Source of the DNA: Venturia oleaginea
Taxonomy: Eukaryota > Ascomycota > Dothideomycetes > Venturiales > Venturiaceae
DNA length: 64,000 bases
NCBI GenBank assembly: GCA_013176395.1
Contig: JABMLP010000025.1
Coordinates: forward strand, 558,001 to 622,000
Direction of reading: 5' to 3'
Made by a program: the position numbers and the translations under genes. Below, one piece after another: positions 31,761 through 44,024 of this stretch; position 1 is the first letter of the stretch; each line of letters starts with the position of its first letter. Below the pieces are notes generated by a model. It ran no database searches. It saw only the letters and a list, made by a program, of their open reading frames with translations, and had not been told where the DNA came from.

Positions 31761-34700
31761 TTACTCCATGGCTCGCTTGATGAAGCTGCTCAAATCCTTG
31801 ATCTTCGGTCCTGATGCCACCATCGAGAAATGATTGACTTCTTCCATTACTTCCACCTTCACATTCTGAGTTCCGAGCAGCGAAGACCAGCCACCAGCAG
31901 TGAAATCAGAACGATTGTTCAAGAGCCATAGCATCTCTCTTGGGTCGTCATCACGGACGACGGGTCGTGGATCCCCGGGATTCTTGCAAATGCCGTCTTT
32001 GGCATAGATAATATGAGTCTGGAGAGATGGACCACGGAAAGGTTTCACCTTATAATTATCAAGGCTGCCAATGAAAGCATCGAAGTGAGGTCGGAGCCAC
32101 TTCGGTGGAGCCTTGCCATTGGTGCCGAAGAAATCGAGGCTCTCGAAGAAGTCGTACATGCGCTGTGGTGGATTCTCGAGGCCGACGGGGTTGGGCGAGT
32201 CGATGAGAATAAGCTTTGCAGTCTCCTCCCCAGTTCTTGAAAGCTGTTGGAAAGCTTCGTATGCACAGATGCCGCCGGCTGACCAGCCACCAAAGTAGTA
32301 AGGTCCTTTGGGTTGTCGGCGTCGAATCTCTACTAGATACTTGGCGGATTGCTGCTCCAGTGAGGCCTTCATCTCCCAAGGATTCTTTAGCCATGGGCAA
32401 TTGAGGCCAATTACGGCGATGGAAGGGGAGACGGTAGGAATGTAAGCATAAGAAGTAGCGCTTCCCGAGCCATCGGGGAAGAGGAAGAGAGTCTTGGTTG
32501 CCGTCTTTGGATTACCTTGCAATAGCACCGAAGTAGCATGAGGGGCCGAAGAGACGACCAAGTCGAGTATGCCTGGAGCGCGGTCGCTGTTTATTGGAAG
32601 CTTGGCTGATGCATTGGGCTTTAGACCTAGCGCAGTTCGGAGTTCGGCAAGGGTGTCGTTATCAAGAGGAGACTTGACGGAAAATTTTGATCCAAAAGCT
32701 CGCTAAGGCGTCCAGTAACGTTCAGCGCCAGCAGAGAGTCTACACCCAGCTCGGCAAAGCTCGAAGAGTCGGTCAAGTCGGCGAGATCGCAGCCAGTCTC
32801 TTCGGCGATGATATCACGAACAATCTTGATCACATCAACTTCATCATCTACAGAAGATGCTGTCGTTTCGTAGCCGTCCAAGTCCTCTTCGGAAGAATTT
32901 TCAAACTCGCCGGCCTCGACCTTGTCGAAGCTGGAGGAAGTCGAGGAAGATGCTGATTCAGTACCGGCATCCACGAAAGCAGTGAGTTCTTTAACCGTTG
33001 GGTAGTCTGTGAAGATGGAAGATGGCAGATCCAGACCAAACTCTTCTTTCAAGCGGCCTGTGATGTTGAGACTAAGCAACGAGTCGACACCGTAGTCTGC
33101 GAAATCAGCAGAAGGGCCGAGGTCTTTCAAATCAATTCCAGCTTCTTCGGAGATAATTGAGAGTAGGAACTTTGAAGGCGCATTGCTTGAAGTCTTGACA
33201 GGAACTGGTTTGACAGCGATTGGCTGAGGCGTGTGTTTGGCGGTAGCGATCGGAGTCGGAGGGGCTCGAGAGATTGGAGGTGCCTTGGTCAAAAGCGCGG
33301 GACGAGCTGTAGTGGAAGCTCCAGTCTTGGATGGCAACAACTGGTCGAGAACCTGCCGTGGAACGCCTTGAAACTGGAAATTCGGTAAGACACTCGTTCG
33401 TACAATAGTTGGATAAAGTGCTTACTTGGATACCCTCGAAGATGGCAACAACCTCATCTCCATCGAGAATATACGTGTCGCCACCGTATAATGTTCCTCC
33501 CATCAGCTGCATCCTATTCAGAGTTAATAACGTGTGAAAGGTCAGAAACAAGGAGGTGTAATTACTCACCGATTGTAAGTGGTATAAGTCTTGCATCTCA
33601 CAAAGTCCGTCGTACAGCGCATCCTCGCCCAACCATGGTTCACAAACACTTGACTCTTGGAGCTAATGTGATCGTTGCCATTCATGATGAACCCTAAACG
33701 ATCTTAGTAAGTGGACAATGGAGAGACAAGACGGTGGGATAGATACATACCAGCAATATGTCCAAGGCTGTCAACCCACCGAGGGTTGAAGTAGAATCCT
33801 TCCTCATCGACCTGGAACTTGACCTTCGCAGTGGCTTCGAGTTGCTTACTATCGAGGACGACTTCTTGCATGCCTTGGTATGCCGAATCGTAGTCAACCA
33901 GTGACGAAAATAGCTTGTAAACAATGCCTTTCTTGAGTGAATGAGACTCGCCACCGTCAACTCCTTGACGCAAAGCGTTGACTCGGCTCTGGATCAAGTA
34001 CGAATTTCGCTTCCACTCTTCGCGCCATTGCTGCTTTTCTGTGACATGAACTTGGCATGTGGCATGATCAGCAACCTTCCTGCCTTGCTCATTCATGCTG
34101 TAGAAGGCGAGAGAAAAGACGCTAGTGGCCCAATTGGCGCTGGCGGAAACACGAAGTAGTTGCACACCGTTAGCTGGGTTGGAGATCAAAGGTTTGTCCA
34201 CCTTCATCTTGCAAACATCCAACCCTGTTCCATCAGTCGCCATACCTTTGGCCTTCAGCATGTGATCAGCCATGCACATGGCTATGTCGGCGTAGAGCGA
34301 AGAAGGACACAAAGCCACACCGTTGACCTGTTAAAACTGTTAGAACTATTAGCAACAAGAGGGAAGTGGAGCTGTACCTTATGACCTTGAAGAACAGGGG
34401 AAAGCCTCGGGTCGTTGATGTCAGACTCGATCAGTAAAGTTGATATCTCCGGTGCCGTATGTTGGTCCAAGACGCGTTGTACAGAGGGTGAGATGTAAAG
34501 TGGGGGTGGCTTTTGTTCGATCTGGGCTGGGATGGCTGTTACCACAGTGGGCTGTGGATCATCTCCCTTAGTCAGGCAAAAGTCGTTCTTGTACATGATC
34601 CAGTAGTTCTTCAGATCCCAGCTGTACCTAGGCAGGGAGAGGACCTTTTGGCAAGTCTGGAAGTCGCGATGATATTCGTTCCATTTGATGTCGATTCCAG

Positions 34701-37700
34701 AAGCGTACAATGTCTCGAGTGCGCTTGTGACAACTCTCCAAACGTCAACACCCTTTCGCAAGGTTGCGATGGTAGTGGCTTGCGATCCAATGGTGCTTTT
34801 GATCATGCCAGAGCATGCAGGATGGGCGCCCAATTCGAGCCACAGCGTTCGGCCATCAACGATTGACGATGCTTTAGCAGCCTCGATCGCGCCCTGGAAG
34901 TTGACTGCCTGACGACAAGCGCGCGACAAATAGGACGCATCGATACTCTGGCCATCAGACACGGGTTTTCCGAGAAGTGGCGAAAAGTAAGGGACTGCGG
35001 GAATGTTAAAGCGAACACCCCGAGCAACAGCCTCAAAGGCTTCGAGTATTGGGTCCACCTGCGCCGAATGAAATGCGTATGGTATCTCCAGAGGAAAACA
35101 TTCCAACCCAGTTGCTTTGCACTTGGTGGTGAAGGAGCTGATCTCGTAAATTGTCCCGCTGACAACCGTCGCGTTCGGTGAATTTATACACGCTGGCTCG
35201 CAGGTCGTACCAGCAATGTGTGGCTTAATAGCATCCAAAGAACCCTTGACAGCTACCATGGAGTGCGTGCCCCTGCTGCAGTGAGTGGACAGGAGCCTAG
35301 CCCTAGTGCCAACCAAGAAGATTGTATCATTCGCAGACAGGACACCCGCTGCGTGTAGAGCCGCATATTCTCCAAGGCTGTGTCCCGTCGTCGAACTTGG
35401 TAAAACACCCCATGATGCCCAGAGGCGAGTGAGAGCCATCTGGAGGCAGGTGAGGCCAAGGTGTGAAACTGTGGGGTCGACCAGCTGCTCTTCGGAGGCG
35501 CTGCCATCGATGAGAGGCAAGAAGCTGGGGAACCCTTGTCTCTGGGCGATGCTGTCGAAGCGAAGAATCTCGGACCTGAAGTAAGGCGCGCCTTCGTACA
35601 ATTGCTTGCCCATGCCACTGTAGAGGGAGCCCTGACCGGTAAAAGCGAATGAGATCTTCGCAATTTTGGCGACAACAGGGACAGGTTTGATATCAGCTCT
35701 GTTTAGATTACTCTCAAGAGTCTCGCGCAATGCCTTGACGTCGGAAGCTGAACAGATTGTTCGGTAGTTGTGCTGCATACGACGCGCAGTCGTCGTATAT
35801 GAGAGTCTGGGAAGAGATATTTCTGGGCATTTTTCAAGATGGGCAATCAGTGCAGCAGTGTTTTCTTTGAGGGACTTCGGGGTCTTTGCTGTGACTGTGA
35901 TGATATGGGCTGTTCGAGGATCGGTCTCTTCAACTTCCGCTGTCGGTAAGGGAGCATCTTCCAAAAGAACGGCAGTATTTCCTCCAGCCGCAGAAAAGTT
36001 GTTCAAGAATGCAGTCCGCTTTCCGTTGAATGTGTTCTCCCGGAGCCAAGGCGTTGCCTTGAGAGCGATGTGTACGTTGCGCTCCGCAAGGTCGAGGGGG
36101 TATGTGGAATTGATTTTCGTCTTGATTCCACAGTGTGGTGGGATCTCGTCGTGCTGCATCATCATCAGAACTTTTATAAGCGACGATACGCCAGAAGCGC
36201 TCTCGGCATGTCCTATATCTAAATTAGTCCAAACCTCACACGGACGCAAAAATGCCATATTCACCGATATTTGCCTTGACCGAGCCAATGTGGAGCGGAT
36301 ATTGGGGCCCGCGATTCAGGCCAACGCTAAAAGTGTTCAAAACGCTACCCATTTCGCAGCCATCTCCAGCCTGCGTGCCGGTGCCATGCATTTCAACCTA
36401 TCAAGATTAGCTCAGTATGAAATTGTGTTGAAAAACAACGTACATAGCTCAATGCTAAGGGGTCAACATTCGCATGTCGAATAATCTTCTTGAATACTGC
36501 TTCCTGGTCACCAGAATGAGGCCTAGTGATGGAGACTGTTTGACCGCAGTGGTTGGTGTAGGTCCCAGCAATAACACCAAAGATCGGATCATTATCGTTT
36601 TCGGCATCCTCAAGCCTCTTAAGAATCACCGAACCGACAGCATCCGCTCGACAGTACCCTGAAGCTCCATCGTCGAAAGCGTTGCAGTTCCCTAGAAGTG
36701 CTTGTTAGTGTCTGTTGGAATACAACAGATCCAAGTCGGAGTCGGCGGACAATAAGGCCGCTTCACTTATCTGTTCAGCAAGAAAAGCGCTTACCTGTGG
36801 TAGAAAGGAAATGGCCTCGATCCAAGCCTGCAAAGTTATCGGGGTTCGTCAGAATGTTAGTTCCACCAGCGACAGCAGTGTCACAGTCACCTCTCCACAG
36901 GTAGCTGCAAGCCGATTGAATTGCGGCGAATGAAGAGGAACAAGCTGTGTCATAACTGATCGAAGGCCCAGAGAATCGGAAGAAGTAACTGTGCTGATGA
37001 GTTTGTGTCGAAAAAAGGTATGTTCATGGCTTACCTGATTCGTCCTGGAATGAACGCGCGATTTCCTGGTAATTCGATAAGCATGCGAATGTCAATTGGT
37101 ACATCGTTCTTTCTTACCACCTGGAATGAAGTAGGTGTCGATATTCTGGCCACTGTTGACTTCTCGCCAGTCGTCCGAGGTGACACCAAAAAATACACCA
37201 ATTCTATCACTACGAGTCGATGGGGTTCGATTTGGGACCAGGCCGGCCATTTCAATGGCTTCATACGTGGCTGTGATAGCTAACCTAGAGTCTGTGTTAA
37301 AAACCATCCGGCCTGTGCGTGGAAGCAACTCTTACCTTTGAGCAGGATCTGTGTTCTCGGATTCTCTTGGAGAAAGATTGAAAAAGCGTGCATCAAACAT
37401 GCCGGGTTCCTTTATGAAACATCCATATTTCACGCGAGACGTGTTCTTCTTCTTGCCAATCGGGTCGAAATGGGCTTTCCAATCGAAGCGATCAGCAGGA
37501 ATCTCGCGATGAACGTCACGTCCATTATGTATCAGATCCCAGAATTCCTCGTTCGAAGCAGAGTCTGGGTATCTACCCGAAAACCCAATGATAGCGATTT
37601 TTGAGTCCTGGAATTTGCCTGATGGTTGGGCAGGCTGCGTTGCCGAAGCATCGACGTTGAATATGTCGTTGATCGAAACCTCCAATTGATTGCTCTTAGA

Positions 37701-38835
37701 CAGAGTTGACGAAAAGATCTGAGCCGCGTTCGACGAGACGGGAAAGATTGAAAGGCGTCTAAAAGTGGATGCATGGAAAATATCGTCCACGCACGACTGA
37801 AGAATAGAGTCGAGGCGTACTTGCTCACACAGTGTATCTAAAACCACACTGTGAAGTAGACTTTGAAAGGTTGTGGCCGAGAATTGCTTTCCAGTCGAAG
37901 CAGACACGAGTGGAATACGAGGAGTATAGGAATGCAGCACATTATTGTGAAATGCTCCAACAACCTGATCCACATCCGACGGAGAAAAGAGGTGTTTCGC
38001 ATGGTAGGGTGCTTCGATAGGAAGATAGTAGGGTTTGAGAGAGGTGACTTCAAAGAATGTCTTCAGAACGGTTGGGGGGCCACTGATTGTGACACTTGTT
38101 GGTGTGACAGCGCTCAAATAGGGTTGCGAGGTCTTGGGAACGACCTGCATTCATTAGCAATTGCTGATTGTTTCTGAATCTTAAGCACTTACATGTTCTT
38201 GGCCGAATGCCTCAATCAGCTCAATAGCTCTTGCTTCTTTCAAGCTAATCACAGCTGACCAGGAAGGGTTGGCCTCTCGGACAGGCTGCTCGATTTCATT
38301 TCTTGCGGTCAAAGAATGGAGAGCTGTTCGAAAAGCAACAAGGACTGCCTCAATACCGGCAGGAATAAGCTCCGAAACTGTTCGAGACGTGCTGATAGCA
38401 GCACCAGCGTACGAGCCAGTACAGAGTCCAACCAAGAAACTGTTGTCTGCGGCTGGGTATGGTCTGGATCCCTCTCCGAGATATCTGCGGCCGATCGTGA
38501 GCTTGCGAAGAGTGTAACTAGTAGAAAACGTACTTGATGAATTGCCCAATCTCGTAGACACAGAGAAGCGGAAATTTCAGCGCAGGTGTGCCCTCTGTTG
38601 AGCCCACATCGTGGACAAGGTCAACAATGCTTGTAAATCGAGGAAAGAGGTCTTGCTGATGCGCAGGCAGGCTTGCAATTGCTTCCCTCAAGGTGAAAGC
38701 GACCTTTTCGAAGAAGACACTGAGAGACCCATTGCCCTTGACGTGGAGTAGCTGTCGTAGAGATGCTTCAAAAGCGATAGTTTGGTCGCCTAGGACAAAA
38801 AGATGACAAGACTCCATGTTGGTTGTTGGAGACAT
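31761..38835 (-). CDS. Non-reducing polyketide synthase (SAT-KS-AT-PT-ACP-ACP-TE), one-base frameshift before TE
   Basis: Thirteen exons from ATG 38835 join in phase: 38835-38534, 38484-38193, 38144-37336, 37284-37118, 37065-37035, 36988-36795, 36691-36444, 36397-36265, 36212-34378, 34327-33751, 33693-33570, 33513-33426, 33373 onward; introns are 46-103 nt. Domains, with residue numbers: SAT 1-370 ([18 protein letters not shown]); KS from ~381 (Cys550 in DTACSSS, EMHGTG, NIGHAES); AT ~912-1230 (GHSLGEYAA); product template ~1305-1610 ([25 protein letters not shown]); ACP1 Ser ~1698 and ACP2 Ser ~1813 (GVDSLL in both); thioesterase with GGWSAGG and a late NHFSM His. After FPSSLL near 32668 one base is missing: the ACP frame stops at 32627 while the TE frame stays open to 31761. 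Claisen-type TE and two ACPs fit naphthopyrone (YWA1-type) synthases; product inferred. Confidence 0.92.
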
Positions 38836-39923
38836 GGTTGATTTTGGCTGTTCACATTGTCTGTGTTAGAAAAACTGTTGGATGGTGAAGAGGAACCTGC
38901 CCTTTTAGCAAACGCAGACTCTCATTTGGCGAGGAAGTGAGTAAGATGTGGAACGCGAGGCTAGGCATTCAGGTTAGCCTCGGATTGCGATTATGGGAAT
39001 CGCCTCTCGGAAGCCGTTCCAGCCACTTGGTTTTCCTAGTCATACAGCAGAAACCAGCGAACCGTAACTGACATTCACGGACTTGCATTGAAGTGAAGTG
39101 ACCACGTCGTATCGGAACATGTGTAATCCAAAAGGTCGGAGTCGACCAGGCCGGATTGAGTTTGTCGGACGCCGAAAATGGTTGGACCACAGGGCATCAG
39201 ACCATAGTATGAGCCCAACGAAAGAGAGTCGAAGTGCTCCACTCATACTCGAAATGTTAGGATTTCGAGGAGCGACATCATACTGCAGAGGCTGTCAACT
39301 TCAATGCCAAGCTTTCCCCCTCAAACAAGTCAACCATTTCCGGGCTGTCAGGCAACTTCCCGAAGATGCCTTTTGACATGGCAGTCTTATATCGTATTTG
39401 TCTTGAATGTTCACAAATAAGTCTTTACTGTACTAACACGCGATGCCATATAATCGCGTCCGTCTCAACCGACATATAACACCAGTGCATGAGCTATATG
39501 ATGGGAAGAGTTTCGTTCGAGCCTAGCTGGTCAAACTGCATTGTCCAAACGCGTAGAGGCAGCTTAGGGTATTGGAGAACTCGGTGACGCGCTCTCTATA
39601 AAGTTGTGAAAAGCACATCTAGAGGGAGCGAAAGCGAGATACAAATCATTGAGAAGTTGGAGACTTGCAGGTACATAATACTGGTAGGTTGTGATGAAGG
39701 CACAGATGGATGTAAGTAGTAGTCCAGAGTGATTGGTAACGAGATGGAATGAATGGAACAAGACTGTCGGTCAAAGCTGCTTGGATTTGCCGAATCAACG
39801 CCGAAACAAGCGACCGACGATTCCCGAAATTATACCGAAAATAGTCTACCTCTCCTCCGGCCACCAAAATCCTTACTATTATTCCATCAGAAAACAAAAA
39901 CCATCGTTCCATCCTCCATTCCC
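38836..39923. other. PKS promoter and EthD 3' flank
   Basis: About 1.1 kb with no supported gene. Contains the shared motif at 39165-39178. A weaker half-like match, ACGCCGAAAC, lies near 39800. Confidence 0.45.
39165..39178 (+). promoter_or_regulatory. Shared cluster motif, PKS promoter
   Basis: TCGGACGCCGAAAA, about 330 bp upstream of the PKS start. Confidence 0.65.
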
Positions 39924-40387
39924 TCAAACTGCCTGCCCATTCGCAACATGAGTCTCAAACCATCCTGTGACCATTTGACTACGCTTCAGATCCGCGAATT
40001 TGAGATGATCCGGCGCGACGACATCCTTGAAGTACTTCGAAGATTGAACATCCAGATAATCCTGCACATCTTTGAAATGAATCTGGATGATGCAGTCATA
40101 GTCCGCGACGGGGGGAGAGTGAGATCCCGGTGGGAAGATCTTCTGCATCAATTTTCCATCCTCGGTCGTGTTGTGTTGCTGTCGCCCTGTCAGAATCAAA
40201 GGGTGGGTAGCTGGCATCTTTCAGGCTGTTTTACCATTGTGTAACCGACAATCTTATTCTCGATGAGAAGTTCCTTCAAACTCTGAGCGTGGCTCTGGCT
40301 CAAATATCGATGATATTCTTCCTCCTCCATCCCCTCCTTGCGGTACGCAAATATGGTCAGACCGAAGATTGGTGTTGGAGTAGACAT
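39924..40387 (-). CDS. EthD-domain protein, TpcK/AurZ-like dehydratase or decarboxylase
   Basis: Small EthD-fold enzyme. In related clusters these act just after the PKS; for example AurZ dehydrates YWA1 to nor-rubrofusarin. Exon 1 is 40387-40235, a 56-nt intron follows (40234-40179), exon 2 is 40178-39924; 135 residues. The acceptor ACAG at 40179 was chosen because it gives IVGYTMQHNTTEDGKLM, as in the family. Seen: FAYRKEGMEEEEYHRYLSQSHA, ADYDCIIQIHFKDVQDYLDV, FKDVVAPDHLKFADLKRSQM. It lies between the PKS and monooxygenase on the same strand and has its own copy of the shared motif. The exact reaction is inferred. Confidence 0.85.
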
Positions 40388-41178
40388 GTTGCTGGAATTG
40401 TGCGATGTCGAACTTGGGATTATGTGTGTTGAGTTCTGGATCGAGCACTTATTTGATTCTCAAAGGCTTCACCTGCCAATGTCCGTCCTCCGGACCGTTC
40501 GGCCACCTAATACCGGAAGATTCGACGTCGGAGCAAGACAGTATCTCCTGTCATACGTCGATCTTCTATTCGGCCTAGTGTTCAAAGGCTACTCGGCATG
40601 AGCCGTCTGTACCTTTTTCGGCGCCCGAAACTGGCGTTCCGTCGTCCACGAAGTGCAAACCCTGGACGGCCGACGGCCGCCCCGAATTGGGTCCAGGACT
40701 CAAAGCTAGGGATCCGGGCCTGTGAGGACTCGGTGTTCATGTCTAGGAATAGTGTCTAACAGGCAACAGTGCTAAGGAGTTGGCATAGGCAACAAAGCTT
40801 ACCTTTCCACTCACACACACGGGTCAGCTAAGGCTGAGGACAAACTTCACAGGTTGACCAGACGAGCGGCGCGAATTTTTTTGACAAAGGATAACCAGGA
40901 TATGAGTTCTGTTTTGCTCAAAGCGAGCGGATTTTCTGACAGGATCTTCCCAGCATTTCTGTGATATTCACCTCGAGGACAGAATAAAAATCCTTTACCA
41001 GATTTTTCTCAATTTTCGCGTAACTCATCTGATAGTTGTACACACGATGGAAACAGTTGATTTTTCGAGAGATAGATCTTCTAAAAACATCACAGAGCGA
41101 ACTATAGAAATCAAATCACCAGCCAAGCCAGCTTAATTCCTGAAAAGAAAAAATAGGACCTGCAACTCCTCCTCACAC
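40388..41178. other. EthD promoter region
   Basis: No gene supported; contains the shared motif at 40615-40628. Confidence 0.45.
40615..40628 (-). promoter_or_regulatory. Shared cluster motif, EthD promoter
   Basis: On the minus strand TCGGGCGCCGAAAA, about 230 bp upstream of the EthD start. Confidence 0.65.
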
Positions 41179-42681
41179 TCAAGCAACCGCAACAGGAGCA
41201 GGCATCGTCTGAGGTTCCTCGATCTTTTCCTCCGCAGTCTCGGGTGCTGCTTTTTTACCGTCATGGCCCGTCATTGGCTTGAAGCCCTGATTGAACACGG
41301 GACTCTGCTTCACCTGCTCCCAATCATGCAACATCTTGCCGTTCTCCACGGAACAAGTAACCTCGTCTCTCCCACGCGGTACGATTTCGGCATCGTACTC
41401 GTTTATCGCCTCCTCGAAGGATTTCTCGCCGGCTCGGATGGCAAAAACCGCATCCATAAGATGGGAAATATCGCATATAGCATGATTCAAACCCTGGCCA
41501 CGGTACGGAGGCATGGGATGAGCCGCATCACCAGCCAGCGTCACTCGCCCCCCAAAATTGTTCCAGGGCTCAGTAATCCAATAACTGATGTCAGCGTTGT
41601 GAACAAGGGTATCTTCGGGTATGTTTAGGAAAGCGGATCGAGCCGGCTCGCCCATGGTTTCGGCTCGAGCCTTGACGAGAGCGAGTCTGTCGGGATAGCT
41701 CAGGGAATTGACAGGGTCCCCATGGAAGGCCATCGCCATGTGGAAAATCCATGTCTCAGGGTGGTCTTCGCCGTCGGGCATGCTGGAGACTATCACCACT
41801 ATCAGCTTTGATATACAGTGCAACGTGGAGAGAGAAACTCACTTGACTGGAAAGCATGGTGTGAACGTTCGCTGAGAGCGAGATAGCTTGTCGGGTAGTC
41901 CCTCCTCACATATCGAGCCATTTCAGCATTCCCGTAACAGACGGTCATATTGATGTGGGAGATTTCGAATTTGCTCAAAGCAGCCTTGTCGACCCCGCCT
42001 CTGGCAAATTCTCTAATCTTGGACCGAGGGCCATCCGTGCCAACAATCATGCTTCCAGAAACGACCGAGCCGTCGGCGAAGGTAGCAATCACTCCTTTTC
42101 CGCTTTCGTTGAAGGCCACGTCAGTCAACTGCTTGCCGTACTGGATGAATATTAGTCTCTACTCTGTCCACCCACCCTGTCATCTACGTACCTGGACGTC
42201 GATGCCTTCGGCGCATAGCGCTCTCATCTTGCTTCTTGGAACTCTCAAACCACGTGCGAAGGGAACACCCGCAAGCAACTTCCCAGTCTCGGCATGAATG
42301 ATCGGGTACAGTCCGCCTGTGTTCATTGGCACATTGGGGTTGCAAGAGGTTTGTTCCATGACCTCCCATCGATCGGCCGGAATAAGCTTTTGTAGATGCT
42401 CGAGCGCCCAGTCTGTGCATTCATCAGCGAGGAGCCAGACAAGGCTTATCTGCTACAGCACTACTTACGAATTGCCATGGTCCATTCATTGCTGCGGTAA
42501 TTCATGGTCTCCTCTTTCTCAAAAATTGAGTAGCGGATGCCCGCCTGGACAAAGTCAGATTGTCACTTAGCTACAAGCGTTTGGAAATCACCTTTTTCAG
42601 AGCCTGGGCAAAGACGAGACCCGTAATTCCAGATCCGATGATGAGAACATGGAGATCGGTTGGAGCGCCTGTGGTTGCCAT
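41179..42681 (-). CDS. FAD-dependent aromatic monooxygenase
   Basis: Class A flavin hydroxylase that oxidises aromatic polyketides. Five exons (42681-42592, 42544-42469, 42412-42192, 42140-41843, 41789-41179) with introns of 47-56 nt give 431 residues. The FAD-binding start is HVLIIGSGITGLVFAQAL. The DG motif VGTDGPRSKIR lies mid-protein. The second FAD motif is LAGDAAHPMPPYRGQGLNHA. The last 25 residues are Pro/Ala/Glu-rich and probably disordered. The exon 4/5 join uses acceptor GATAG at 41790, which yields FQSISSMPDGEDHPETW; the nearer CCAG would break frame. A copy of the shared motif lies 335 bp upstream. It likely acts on the PKS/EthD product; substrate inferred. Confidence 0.9.
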
Positions 42682-44024
42682 GCTGACAAGCTGAATAGTC
42701 TAAAGTTATGAAAAAAGTTCAAAGAATTTGCTGATTCGAGATGAATGGGTCCGAAATCTATGCACTACGCAGATGGAGACTCTTCCTATTAAGCTAATCC
42801 CTCATATATCTGTATCCCATCCCATTCCAGACCACAACCTTCACCGGTCCTTGCACCTGAGGATCGAACGCGGCGGACTCCGAGCAGGACCTCATTGGAA
42901 GCCAAGTCGGAGAACAAAAGATGGCATTCTGAGAAATTAGGCGATGCTAGATGCGCATGATGAAAAGTCGCAGGCCGTGAATGGCTGCACGCGGAAGAAT
43001 CATGGTGCTTGACGTTTCGGACGCCGAAAACGCGAGGCGAGGCTGATACTCACACAGAGCGACAGCCACCCACGCCAGCCACCCAAGCCCAGGGCTCGGC
43101 TCGTCCCGCACACCCATGCATTATGATGCCACAGATGCTTGGTTAATCCCAAATATCGGACATGACATGAAATCTTCGCTTATTAAGTGGAGTGAGGGTT
43201 GATCGTGAATCGACTGGACACGATCACGGACCAAGATCGAGAACTCTGCATCCGTATGCGATCTTTACAGAAATGACGGTGGATTGCACGAGTGGAGAGT
43301 TATATTGAATTTGTCCTGGAAGACATGCAGATGCCCCACGTGGAATCCCATGGTCTTTATCAACGTAGGAGTACTCCCTTCTCTCCATGGTGAAACAAGC
43401 ACTAAAGCGTAGATCCTACCTGTTTGAGTAAATCATCCCGATTCTAAGCGATTTGTTGGGCGGTCAAGAAGGACACCTGTGAACGCCATTGAGAAGAGGG
43501 AGTATAGCGTCCCGTCGTTTTTCTTATGGGAGACATGTGGCCCAGTCGTAGCACATTAAGCGCCTACTCTTGCTGAACTTTTACCCCTTGTACCGCTTTG
43601 GAAGCTACCATTTTAGCCAGCCAATAGCAGTGTCTCAAGTGGGGACCGCTGCCGATAAATTTCTGTAGCGATTGCAGAACCAGGTTGCCAGAATCGTATC
43701 GACATGGATCTCCAATTCGGTAGCGAAAATTGTGTTGGATGTTTGGTCCAGGGACCTGAATTGGCCGCCCCGCTAGCGTGTCGTTTATCGACATTATAAC
43801 AAAGCCAAGGGTCAGCCTTCGTAGCAACAGGCGATTGGGGCAATCAACAAAAGTAGTGCTTTATTAATCAACCATTATTCTACGCCAACACAAAACTGGC
43901 AGCCAAGAGGGAAATCATCTAAAAACAATGCTTCTTCCAAGGGAATAATATCAAAGAGATCGCTTCCAACGCCACCTCAATAGTGCCAATTAAACCACGC
44001 TTGCCAGCAGTCGACCGCAGGAAA
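42682..44024. other. Monooxygenase promoter and regulator 3' flank
   Basis: 1.3 kb. Contains the shared motif at 43017-43030. Two overlapping minus-strand frames (43564-43843) of 76-87 codons have no recognised domain or start context; I do not call them genes. Confidence 0.45.
43017..43030 (+). promoter_or_regulatory. Shared cluster motif, monooxygenase promoter
   Basis: TCGGACGCCGAAAA, 335 bp upstream of the monooxygenase start; preceded by GTT as in a longer TTTCGG..CGAAAA near-palindrome. Confidence 0.65.

Noticed and set aside
32633..32680. 47-nt intron restoring the PKS frame
   Set aside because: Donor GTCTCC is poor and splicing would delete the conserved last ACP helix, so a frameshift is the simpler reading.
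43564..43843. Two overlapping minus frames of 76-87 codons
   Set aside because: Overlapping frames, no start context, no recognised family; could not choose one.
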